From: Panorpa germanica
Lineage: Eukaryota > Arthropoda > Insecta > Mecoptera > Panorpidae
DNA: 64,000 nucleotides
Assembly: GCA_963678705.1 (NCBI GenBank)
Contig: OY783214.1
Span: 6,696,001-6,760,000, forward strand
Direction: 5' to 3'
Shown: positions 25,111 to 36,987 of the stretch, piece after piece
Numbering within the stretch: the stretch's first letter is position 1
Layout: every line of letters begins with the position of its first letter
Notes under the pieces: model-generated
Told to the model about the DNA's origin: nothing
Database searches by the model: none
The model's input: the letters and a program-made list of their open reading frames with translations, nothing else
Program-made: the position numbers and the translations under genes

Positions 25111-25263
25111 CGACTTCGGAAAGCTGCTGGATTTTACAGTAAAGAGAAGAAGGCAATCGTGGTCATGTACAACTTTGGTACCGCTGCTATTGAAGTCGAA
25201 CGTTGGTCCAACGAACCAGCAGCCAGCATCAAGCAGCAAGCCACTCATGTTATTTACAACTAG
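25111..25263 (+). pseudogene. Coding-like fragment, unidentified (50 residues ending in TAG)
   Basis: A frame running to TAG at 25261..25263 contains KKAIVVMYNFGTAAIEVERW and ends QQATHVIYN. Its codons favour C or G at third positions (TAC, AAC, GTC, ATC), unlike the AT-rich surroundings, which suggests real coding descent. An AATAAA lies about 50 bp after the stop. The frame is closed upstream at about 25063. Longer ORFs on both strands over the same bases are shadows of this composition. It may be a terminal exon of an unseen gene or a retro-copied fragment; I do not recognise the protein. Confidence 0.35.
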
Positions 25264-26189
25264 CGAGAAATTGTCTGACATCTCACCACGGTAATAAGTA
25301 GCACCAATCACAAATAAACTGACAAGAACTCTTTGTGCTACGCCGACACACGTAGACTACGTCTCTACGTCACATTCTCGGCGTATCTAATTGTATCAAT
25401 TTTGTTCGGCTACCTTTGTTAAGATGAATACGTAATAAAACTTAATACTCTAATTCATGATCTGTTTTATGATAACATTCAAAAATATTCATTTAATTCT
25501 TATTATAACAATAAAATGAAGTGGTTACTATCGCTGTCGATATCATTTTAGTCATTTGATTAATGTTATAATTCAATATGAAATAATTATCTTTTTGAAT
25601 CATCTTATCTTGTGAATTTCTTACGAATTACTTGAACCAGGTGATCCAAAACACGTATTTCAATGATATATGGACCCTTCTCTGTATCTTTAATCGCCTA
25701 CCGCTCTTCTGTAGGAATGAAATATTGCTCTATAAAATAAATTGGCATGATAATACATTTCCATTACTTTTATATGACATGAATGTTAAAGTTTCAAATA
25801 TTTCGTATCTTAACTATTTATATTTTGATTGACAGCTTCCACGGTTAATTCGAGTATTACCACACATACAATATCCAACAAAGCATGATAAACGAATTTT
25901 CACTTATGTGACTGAGATATCATTCCCACCTACTGTTTTGTTTTAGTTGTAGGAATAGTTTAGAATATGGCAATATTTTTTTTTATTAATAATTTATGGG
26001 CTTCCAACGACCTAATTCATTTCATTTACATTTTACATATTTACATTTTATTTATTATTACACCTATACTTTTAAACCCGCTATATGCCATATCCTGTCT
26101 ATCACTAAGCACACTGGCTACCTCGGATATCTCAGTACTTGCTCAATACACGTTGGCAACACCACTCCATTTTCTACCAAATCTCTATA
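25264..26189. other. AT-rich sequence with a short shared repeat
   Basis: 25918..25975 (CCCACCTACTGTTTT then TTTTAGTTGTAGGAATA) resembles 40530..40588, and its first bases recall the ends of the 3291 element. Nothing else recognised. Confidence 0.4.
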
Positions 26190-26610
26190 CTAATTATTTA
26201 TGCAGACTTCCGCTTTGGTACATTGGAAGATCAAATGTTCTGGATCTGCTACCCCTTCTCCACAATTGCACGAATCTTCTTGCACCAAGTGACTTCTTTT
26301 AAGATGTGTCAATACCCCTGTGTGGTCCACCCTTGGTCTCAAGATAAGTGATAACACTCTTCTCGGACCTTGGGCTTTCCATCACCAACGACGTCCGCAC
26401 ACCGAAGACTGTAAACTGAATAATTTTCTTCGTTTCTCTGAAAATATGGCAATATGCGTAATCATTTCCTGCATATGTTTTAGTTTCATCTGTTTGTACG
26501 ATTTCAACCACAACACCAAAATTACTACCACCAATTAAATTAACTAAATTTACTGCCACTAAAATCAGCATTGATGGTGGCTTCAGACGGCCTCCCGAAC
26601 AGACCATTCT
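26190..26610 (-). mobile_element. LINE fragment, C-terminal region (decayed)
   Basis: On the minus strand a frame reads ..HLVQEDSCNCGEG then VADPEHLIFQC, a Cys-x-Cys ... His ... Cys arrangement typical of the C terminus of insect non-LTR (I, Jockey or R1 type) polymerase proteins. The frame changes just upstream (toward 26610) and stops follow, so the copy is dead. Plus-strand ORFs here are shadows. Confidence 0.5.
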
Positions 26611-29199
26611 GCGCGTACCACCGCGACCCTGCTACTTATTGAAGCTTTATTATAATTATTACGCAAGTCACTTGTCCCAACGGCTGAGTATATGCATAAC
26701 GCTTTACCGCCATCCATTCTCAGAGCTAGTTCCAATCATTTTGTATCAATAATATTTTTACATGTAGAATACCCAATTATTAAATGAATTTTGTTGTTTA
26801 TTTACTTTTATTTGTTTATTCTTTGGTGTTACTAGTTTACAATTTGAATACTATTTTTTTATGTCGCTACTATCGATTTTTAAAATTGAGTTACATTTTG
26901 AAACAATTAACTGTGCCATCACTGTTACAAGACAAGATACTATAATAAAGACCTCAGTTAATCTACTAGTCAACCAGATAAAGGAACAAGTATTTATTAG
27001 GAAAACAACCTCACATGATTAGGATCTGGATGTGAAATTAGATTATGATTCACGTTATACGATTTCTTGTACTATAAATAAAACAGTTATCTCTGAGTTA
27101 GCCTGAACCCAACATACGATATCAAATACTGTCGTAGTATTAGTGCGAGTGAATGGCTAAACAAACATTAGATGTGATGAGAATACGATGAACACTGTGA
27201 CAAATTATAATCCGATAGATTTAGTTCCGTCAAGATAAGAGTTTATTGAATAATGATATTCATCAATGTATATTATATATCATTTTATATGTCTAGATAA
27301 TCTTTTATGTTGAATATGTTTTCAATCATAAATGACATATGGAAAACAATAAGATCTTAATAAAATAAACAGAGTCATCAATTTCCTGATGGTAAAATAT
27401 CTTTCCGAAAAACGTTCAATCATTATCCGGTCACGGGATGTTTATTTTAAAAATATAATCGCTCCAAATTATATGGATTTTCCATTGCTGGTTTTAGAAA
27501 TAAAGAAAGTTAAACTTTCTCAGTGGTTTTGTGTTAAAAAACTCGATAATAATCGCCACCGGAGTATAACTATTTATGTTGATTTATTAGGTTTAGTTTA
27601 CCAAAACAAGAACACTGTATTATAAGTTGAAAATTAAATAAAATTTCCATATTTATTACATAATATAAATTTGCATACGTGAGTTGAAATATTCGTTGGT
27701 AAAGTAATCAAAGTTATCTTATTTTCACAACACTTTGGAGAGCTAAAAGTTTGGCATATTGACCTGGGAACTGTCACTCTGACAGTAAGTGATAAAGGTA
27801 CTACTACGACTAACTCATATAATTCACGTGACCAACGTCACAGAAGTTATAGATCGTTTTAAATATATAATACGAGAATGTACCTTGGACTGGTATCATT
27901 TATTTTGTCAAATTAGATCTTTCATTATTTTGTGACAAATTACCAGGGTAATGACTGATAATGCATAGCGAGTTACGTTACTATGACATTGATTAAATTA
28001 TGTGAGTATTGTACTCACAGATATCAAAGGAGTAAAGTTTAGTTGTCATATGGTGTAATGTAGGGTATGACTAATCATGTACATAGATTTAGATAATAAT
28101 TACACATTTATGAAACATACTAATATCATACAGTAGCTGTAGTATTGCCAAAGTATCAAAGGTGTTGCCAGAGGTAAAGATTGTCAATAACTTCTATTCC
28201 AATAATTATTGAAGAGCCTAACAGTAATGTGTATCGATAAAACAGTTAAGAAATTCGGCTACAGCTGCTATTTGTAAAAATAGTCAAGGAAGGTGGAAAG
28301 TATTAAAAGAGGTCAATGTTCTCCGAGGGCTCTAGTGCTAATAGATAGGAATAAACTATTTTGTATATGAGATTAATGAAGAGAGAGATAAAATTTGTTT
28401 GCGTCTCCTACTAATAGGAGAGTCTCAAGGCAATCTTTTACAAACTTCTTACAGTAGGAAGAATATCAAAACTCCTATGGGGTTGAGGTTTCATGGGACA
28501 AGGCCTAATAATTGTCAAGTTGTTGAACAAATTTGGACAGCAACCTGGGCGCCTTAAGTTTTTATTCAAAGAGTGACTTTAATCCTCCGTGGGAACGATA
28601 TTTTTCAAGTCATGGTGTGTACACTGGGTCTTTGGGGGAACAGTAGAGTTTTTCGAGTTTTCTAAACCTTCAAAAAATCTGAAAAAATTCTGGATTACTT
28701 CTTGAAGTGTCTACTACATGGACCAGAAGTTGCCGAAGTCTAAAGTTTAAAACCGTTTTTAATAAAAATTGACAAATAGTAAAAAACGGAATATTGTTAA
28801 AAAATTCGTAACTTTAAAACAAACAAATATTAAGAGAAACGGTTGTAGACTTTTCTACCTTCGATTATAAGCTTTCGAAAGAATGTAGTGTCTTAGGCGT
28901 GGGCTCTAAAAAGTTGAATTATTTGTGCACCTGAAAGGGTGGAATATTTTACGGATTCAGGCATGTCATAATAAACGGAACGGTGATTATTCGGCACAAA
29001 ATAAGTTTTTATTGTTGAAAATACAGAAGTTATGAAGTAATAATTAGTGTCAAAAAGAGAATTTACTAAAAAAGAAATTAAAAAAAAATCTATATGTGTA
29101 ATCTAAGTAATAATATATTAAATTACATAAAACATTTATTCTATTCATGAAAAAACTGTAAAACAACTGAGAAAAGCAAAAAAAGTGCATTTACTAACA
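26611..29199. other. Unassigned sequence; 28400..29060 differs in composition
   Basis: 28400..29060 is less AT-rich and more even in composition than its flanks, with no coding frame; it could be the noncoding part of an old mobile element. The rest is AT-rich without recognisable features. Confidence 0.35.
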
Positions 29200-30060
29200 T
29201 TGGAAATACTAACGTCGTTTGTACCCTTTTAGGGAACAGAGGCAAGTTTCACTGGCTCGCCTTTGCAAATAAACTGCCAGATCTGGACGCTGCTGGAACC
29301 TTAAATACCACTACCTCGATTTTTTAGGGGGCATAGGTGAGGTGCGCGTGATTTAAACTGTTCCTTAAAAAACTCAGTGTACACACGCAGGGTTAGTAAT
29401 ATAAATGTTGGTGTAAGTGCAGCCCTTTGCACTCTCCTCCGTCGCTTCCCATGAGTTCCCTCATGATCTCTATAACCATTTTATCACAGGAGACAATTTG
29501 GCCTCAATAGCTCCTTTAGACACCGGTGTTAGATATACGTAATCGCCACAACTACATTTAACGATACCTTAATCCTCCTAACACTCATCATATTAAAAAC
29601 GAATTAGATACTACTTATAGACAGATAGCTTTTTAATTTTCATTTCATTGTATGTGTTCACTGCCCATACAGGCTCGTACATGTTTTTGTTATAATATAA
29701 TTGTAGTATTTTTATCGTTTTTATACCGAGTTAATTATTTGTTATAACCTTGAAAATAATTTTATGTTCTGTCTTATTCACAATCTGTTATGTTGACGCT
29801 TGCTTGATGCGAGCTTTACAGGCGTCGCTCTTGGATGATGAATCGTTTTGGAATGAGGTGTCTGGCAATCCCTTATGATGGATCACCGTCAGCCCATTCA
29901 TCACTCCCTCAGTTCGTCTCCCTCTCCATCACCTACGTCGCGCATATCACGGTGGTACCCTGGTTCTAGTGGCGTCCCACTCCGGGTCACCTCACGGGGG
30001 CACAGGGCACAGTCACTACACTAACAATACCGACCTCTATTTCGCATAAGGTGTTCTGAA
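29200..30060 (-). other. Possible decayed mobile-element coding region
   Basis: Two GC-richer patches (about 29230..29480 and 29800..30010) show protein-like minus-strand stretches such as GAIEAKLSPVIKW and NGLTVIHHKGLPDTSFQND, interrupted by stops. They recall ORF1/Gag-like mobile-element sequence, but no diagnostic motif is present, so this is a weak call. Confidence 0.25.
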
Positions 30061-30208
30061 AATTAATTATCAAATACATGATTCAAAATGCATTAAAACA
30101 CCTATTTTTTATTAAAAAGTCTCTCAGTTTATCGCATAAATACTTCAACTTATATAAGATCTTAAATGGTACGGAAATTCTACTAACTGCTATATCTAGA
30201 AGCTTTAG

Positions 30209-30352
30209 TTAAGGTGAAACATTACTTCATGGTTATACAGTTAGATATAGATGGCGACAGTGTACTAAAATGACAATCGATTTACAAATTTGTACTAGCA
30301 CTTTATGTTTTCAAATATAAAAACGTTAATAACTTTGCACACGATTCAGCTA
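30209..30352. mobile_element. TTAA-bounded MITE, copy 2 (partial)
   Basis: Starts TTAAGGTGAAACATTACTTC and follows 18781..18925 through AGTTAGATATAGATGGC and TTTTCAAATATAAAAA..GTTAATAACTT. The right end is not present. Confidence 0.6.
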
Positions 30353-31585
30353 TAAATGTTCAAGCTTTGTTTATAAATAGATCATTAATTAGTATGTCGT
30401 TTCTTTGATATTAGGGATGATAGTATGTGTGTGTATATATAAATATAAAACAGAAAACCTTGCACCGTCACCTACATACTCAGTTTCTAACGTTAAAAAT
30501 ATTTTCCTGAAAATAATGCGACAACTAAAATGTTTGGTAAATAAAACTAAATACCCTCAATCTCAAATCTTTCCATCACTGCATTAACGCAGTTGAACTT
30601 TGTTATATACGAGTTTAAGTACGTACCAAACACCATAAATAAAAATGCAAGCCAAAAAACATGTTTTTATATGTATTTTGTAAACAATTGTTTAAATCAA
30701 GAATACGTACTCATTACAGATTATATATTACTTTTTAATTCTTTGTTCAACAACTGAGTGGTTCTTATAATAATACTTATGTTTAAAGAAAACTTATGAT
30801 GTTATAAATTAAATGTATCTTACTAACTCTGATTTACAAGTGTTTGTCTCGAGATATACTACAAAGTACACATATGAGCGTGCACTGGTATGTGTGTATG
30901 ATACATATTCATAAACGTAATCTTAAATTTCACTTGAGAGCCGTTTAAGTAGTTAAACCCACACGTATTTTGCATTATTCGCGTAAATATTTTTATATTT
31001 ATAAATAGATAAAAATAGAAGCAATGTTAAAAATACCGAAACTGTAGAGGCGTTAAATTAAGAGGGTATACAGGTCAATTTTTATGTTTTTTTGCAGCAA
31101 AACTTAATAATGCGTATTTCCTCTTACTGCTAACACACGTTTTCAGTTTCTTGATCTATTTCTTAAACCCAACTTTTCAAATTATATACTTCGGTATACG
31201 TTCAACATTATTAAAAGATATTCAAAAATGTCAAATTGTATTTCATAGTTAGTTATAGCATTATTTAGTTATAATTTGCTTTCCTCATTTGTTTATTGGG
31301 TTATTTTGATTTACAACTCTTCAATCCCTTCGACCCTTGCGATACGGGTTCTTCGCAAAATTTGTTCCTACAAGTGATTTATTATCTTTTAAAATCTATT
31401 CTATTCTAGCTGAATACAAAAGGTGTCATTATTATTGTTAAAATATTCTGAATTATATGTTTTTAAGAGATTATGAAGACATAAATTATTTCAATATTAT
31501 TTGGTTCAGTGTTTTGTTATTAGATTTATTAGATAGAGATTTATTTCACTCTTTTTAAAAATCATAAATGTGCTTGTTTGCTCTA

Positions 31586-31586
<1 letters not shown>

Positions 31587-31619
<33 letters not shown>
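31587..31619. repeat. (TA)n microsatellite
   Basis: 33 bp of uninterrupted alternating T and A. Confidence 0.95.
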
Positions 31620-31623
<4 letters not shown>

Positions 31624-34600
31624 TTGTTATATAGAACAATATAATTAGAAAAGAAAACCAGTAAATTAAACTGCTGAAGTTTTATATACGTAATCCCGAG
31701 ATTAACTTTTAGAGACTCGAAATTCTTGGATCGAAAATATGTTTCGACATTGTGTTTCCTGGGTTTATCATAGATAAGTTGTAAGAGTGATCTAATGATA
31801 AAATCTCTGCAGATTGCAAATCAGAATAAACCTGTAGCGTATAAGACTTAAAAGGTAAACTGTGGTAAGTTCTGTAGATATGACTGTTTACCCATTTTAC
31901 CACCACATCTGCCTAAGTCACAAATAATTATTTAATTGCATCATTAGCTTAGTATTCGATCTTTGAAGGTAATAAATCATCATTCTTTACGTTCAATGCA
32001 ATTCTATAGATTTCACCATCCACAATCCACAAACAAATAATAAGATTTATTTACCCCGAGTTATTGTCCTGTTTCATAGAAAACAGATTTATTTGTATCC
32101 TGTAACAAAATACGTTTCCCTTTGTCTGCCACGGACCTTAAAAAAAGACTTACAACATGACATTTTTTATTTATATACTCTTTTTCATAAAAATAACAAT
32201 ATAATTGAGAATTTAAGGGAAAGCGTGTGCAATGGCATTGTACATGCATTACGAGTAGATTCTCTTCACCATTTCGACCTGGTGCTCATATATTTTAACC
32301 CCCATTCCCTCTTCACTCATTCTATCTCATCCCTCAAACGTTCAAAATGATCTATTGCTGAGGTTGTCTCTCTTCACCCCTCTGTTTGACTAATGGAGCG
32401 AAGAATCTGGCACTTCAGACAGTTTGGAGAAAACTGTTGTCATACCATTCCGAAAAGAATGATCTACAGCGGAACATATTTTACAATACAGAGAGGAATT
32501 GGAAGCACCCGATTTCTATTTCTTTTTATTTATTTATCTTCAATCTATTTCCGATGCTGAGTCCTATCACCGTTACCCTGATCTAAGGGGGCCAAGCCGA
32601 GGTGCTGTAAATTATTAATAAATATTTAAAAAATTTAAAAACGGATGTTGAAGATGTGACTAAAGGCGCAATAAAACTTTGCTGGCTGTTAAGGGTCCTT
32701 TTACTACCAATTTTGTAATAAAGGTATTAGTCCTTATGGGATTTGGATTTAAACATTAAATTTTGCCGTCTCAACAGTTTTGGTCATGGTTTGTGAGTAT
32801 AAATTATGCTAATGATTTGGTCTAGACATTTTTCCTTCTTCTTTACAAAGTAGGTGTCAAAAAGCATAAATTATCAACGATTCCATATTTTATTTGGGTC
32901 ATGTGTATTACCCTTTATATTTTTCTACGATTTATAATTTAATTTAGTTTTCTTGGCACCTAACATAACAGTGGACCCAGCCTTCTACATTCTTGTGTGA
33001 TCTCTTGACATAAATATAAACTTGATTTGACAAACAAGAGCTTAATTAATTTGTTATAATTTGTTTGCTGCATTCTTTCAAGTTGAATCTGAAAACAAAT
33101 ATGATAATTGAATTTTTTATTCCTTCATTTAAAATAGTATAACAAAAAGTAAACATAAATAAAATAAATTTTGTTGGATGTTTCGCTATAAACCTTACAG
33201 ACGACGGCCGGGCCCATTTCACGCTGAAACTTACACAAACTATCTCAATAAATAAAAGCTATAACACTGATATATAATGACAAGCCTGTCATCAATTAGA
33301 CTCCCCAGCAAACTTTCAGTTTTTCACGCTCTACAATAATAGCACTACTTCACCGTATGAAATGATATAAAATATAATTTATTACAAGGGTGGGTTTGAG
33401 TTAGGTTGGGGATGGGGCTTGGAGGTTAGCAAACCGGCACGAGAAATACAAGTAAAATATGGCCCATGTATTATTCAACGGAATTGGCGCATATTTCATT
33501 CGAGGAATAGAGAGAACGAAATGGACGCGGACGGAACAACTCGGCGGTTTGGTGGGGACCGCACTCGCACCCGCACCCGTACTACCGTCGCAGTACGGGA
33601 ACCGTTGAAATGTTCACTATATTGTTGACGTAGATTTCTTTTATTCGCTATAAGAAATAACAATTCATAGTTTTAACATTTTTCGGTGTATTAAGAACAA
33701 GGGAAATTCTAATAAATTACGTCACCCCTCGCAATTGCATACCCGTAGACCATGACTATATTTGCGAGGAACATTTCTCTCCTATAGATTTTTACAGCAG
33801 GTCTAGAGCACAATCAAATCTACCCAGTCAACCCATGACCCAGGTCATCAATTTACTCTGGTGCCAAATTCATGAATCTTATCATTTGCTGTTTTAATTG
33901 CTCTACTACATTTATGTCGCAAAAATCTGTTAACATTAACCAATAATAATACTGAACTATAGTGTTGTCAATTCAGTGACATCTGTAAGGAAAACAATCC
34001 GAATTTACTTGCCAAAGTTTGTCTCTCTTACAGCTTTACTCAGTATCATCATTTTTAAAGTGGATCTTTAAGCTTGCAAGGAGTAAACTTTCCATACAAA
34101 AGACGTATGTGCTTTCAATTTAATAAGCCTTTCTGCTCTATATTGTGTCACTTCTTTCAATCACAAATACATACATAGACCTCAAAACCATTTAAACACA
34201 ACAAAATAGTTAAACTCAAAAGTAAAGTAAAGAATTTTTGAACAGTTAAATTACGTGTTGTTTTTTATCAACTGCTCTCTGAGTATTAGATATTTATTTA
34301 TGTTTCTAGTCATTGGAAAATTTTAAACCAAAAATATAAGTTTTATGCAGACCTGCCCACGAAATATATTACAGCCATTAGTTTAATCCCCAGTCTAATG
34401 TTATATTTCATTTTCTGTGCTTCGCGTTCGCGGTTCGCATTCGCATTGTAGCCCTCTCGGCCTCCGCGTGTATACTATAGCTATAGTTATAGCTTGGTAT
34501 TTCTCATCTTGCAACGACATCAATTATACCTAGCTTTATTATGATGTCATAAAATGTTATGTTTCATCCGCGCCACAAAAGTTGCGATCAGATCTTTATT

Positions 34601-34987
34601 CTTTATGTGTGTACAATCCCGCTGTGCAACGCGCCATGTTTCCCTACAAACCAATGTGGCTGTCACTCAAAACAGTCGGCTCGCACGCCAAGTGGTTCCG
34701 ACAACAAATCATGTTGCATGAAACTTAAAATGACTTTTATTCTTTCCAACAAATGCATTCATAATATAATTCATAGTGATTATGCGGTATGTTGTAATAA
34801 TAACAGCTTACATCTGTGACAGTCAGTCTACAACCACGCCGCACCCTCTGTACTGCACCACACCGCACTCCACCGCGCCCCCCGAGTTAAGTTGAATTTG
34901 TCTATTCAGTAACCCGTCACAATATTCTTTAAAATACAATTATTCAGAATTCTGTACTTGTCAGTGTCTAGCACACTGTAACCGACG

Positions 34988-35008
34988 TGACGTAACCCTT
35001 GTCCTGTC
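34988..35008 (+). repeat. Short CCTGT tandem repeat
   Basis: About four copies of the pentamer CCTGT in a row. Confidence 0.6.
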
Positions 35009-36644
35009 CTGTCCTGTTCTCTCCTATGCGAATGTCACAACGGGTTTACAGAGCTTTGCAACGTGTGAGTTAACTACATATAGATGCAATAATAGCTCAG
35101 TTTGGTTTTCTATAAGAGACGTCGCGTAAGAACTTAATAGAGCGCGAATTTATTATGTATTTTTTATGTAATTTAATTATATATATTTTATTCTATAAAT
35201 CGCTATCGGGGTGTAGTGATTTATTTGTGAAGAAAATAACGGATGTAAGCTGTTACAATATATTTTAAACTCTTAACGTATGAACTTATAAATACAACTT
35301 TTATCTTAGAACTATAACTTAACACTAACTAAAAATCTAACTTTAACTAATGTACAATGTACAATGGAAGAGGATAACAAAAATTCCTTTCTCTTAGGCG
35401 GAGAAGGTTCAATATGATCATGAAATATTTAAATAATTGAATATGATGTAAACAGTGTTAAATATTCATTGTTCAATTCCAACTATATAAAATGCGTAAC
35501 AAAGGTTTTGCTTCTACCAACGCAATACCGAACACAGAGAACAGAATCATATTCAGAAGCTATAAAAGGAACGAGTAAATCCTTTATATAAAAAGTAAAT
35601 AATAATAAAAGTAATAAAAAGAGAAAAACAAGAAGTAAATTCTTTAATAATACGAAAAGAATAAGAAAATCCTTTAATAAATGTGAGGAATATTATTTAT
35701 TTAATTAAAATTTATAAAAATAAAAAGACATTGGATTCCAAGCAACTCATTTGGGACTTGGTAACCTATTTTTAATTTAAAATATTCTTTGTTAATAAAT
35801 AGATCTTTGCCAACAAATTATGTTTTTGGGAGTGAAGCATAACGTGAAGCATTAAGAGCAATACACGATAATGTCTGATCATTAAATACAAAATAAAAAA
35901 ATGTTGGAAAATAAGAATTAGTTCTAAACGAGTACACGAACAACAGGTGCGCAGTGCCAGCATTTCCGTTCCCATTTCCATTCCTATTCGCATCCCGTCG
36001 CTTGGTTCTCGTATCTCAGAAAGCTCCAGTGCTAACTCAAGTAGTGGCTGCTAAACTGTCAGTGCAACTAACAGACATTATCACGATACGTCATCATTAG
36101 AACACGTTTAGCTACAAGTGACAGCACAGCGTTCACATCGTTGTTAAATCAAATCGTTTTTGATACCAGCGGACTTCATAAAATCAATTTATAATCAAAT
36201 GTAAACAATAGAATTGAAACCTACAGATGCATTTAAATTTCAACATGACATTAAATTGATATTGGAGTGACAGGATAAAATAAATATATAAAAGCTAGCT
36301 CTGCCATTTCATATTAACTGTAAACCTCAAAACTAGTTTATTAGCTTGTCACCCATCATCAAGTCCGCCTCTTCAAGTCGCCAATTATATTTTTGACAGT
36401 TGATGTTACAAGGTTTGACGTGCACGCTGCCCTATTCAAAGCAGCTTCACGCTCTCAGCGCTGCTCAACTGCTAGAGTGGTAGACAGTTCTAATTTGAAC
36501 CTTTCAAACCCTCAACCAACAAAGTGATGGCTGACTTGACTGCTTGACTGGCTGGCTGTGCCTTCAAGTTTCTGGTAGCACACCACTGGTAAATGGACGA
36601 ACAACGAACGATAGACATTGAATGAATAAATAACAAAACAAATT

Positions 36645-36822
36645 TTATTTATATTCTACAAACATCATGTTTTATTAAAGCGATATAGAAACTCAATATA
36701 TAACAACAACAATATATACACAATCAATTCAATCTAATACAAAAAATAAAACATATTTGCCACTAAATGTGGATAATAAAATTAAACATTATTTTGCTTG
36801 CTTAATTTAAAAATAATTTATT
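36645..36822 (-). promoter_or_regulatory. Candidate poly(A) signals of the noc/elB ortholog
   Basis: Three AATAAA hexamers lie on the minus strand downstream of the stop codon, at 36817..36822, 36672..36677 and 36645..36650, giving 3' UTRs of roughly 0.17 to 0.35 kb. AT-rich DNA makes chance hexamers common, and further sites may be used beyond this range. Confidence 0.4.
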
Positions 36823-36987
36823 GATTGCACTTAAATATTGGACAATTATAATTCCATCGAGACTTTAAATAGATAAATATCACAGCATCATTTTGGACAA
36901 AATCAGTTTTAATTGTTTAGAACTGTCCAGTTGTAATATTTGTAATTATATACACTGTATTACAAAACACTTGATGACACAAAATGC

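Larger units (their letters stand above)
30353..36644. other. Gene-free downstream flank of the noc/elB ortholog
   Basis: No supported gene. A (TA)n run lies at 31587..31619. GC-richer islands near 33200..33240, 33500..33610, 34430..34460, 34835..34885 and 36370..36560 stand out; short ORFs crossing them have no domain. Such islands beside an isolated developmental gene are candidates for enhancers (inference). Confidence 0.4.

Noticed and set aside
24994-25311. 105-codon minus-strand ORF
   Set aside because: The plus strand over 25111..25263 has the better coding signature; the minus frame is its shadow.
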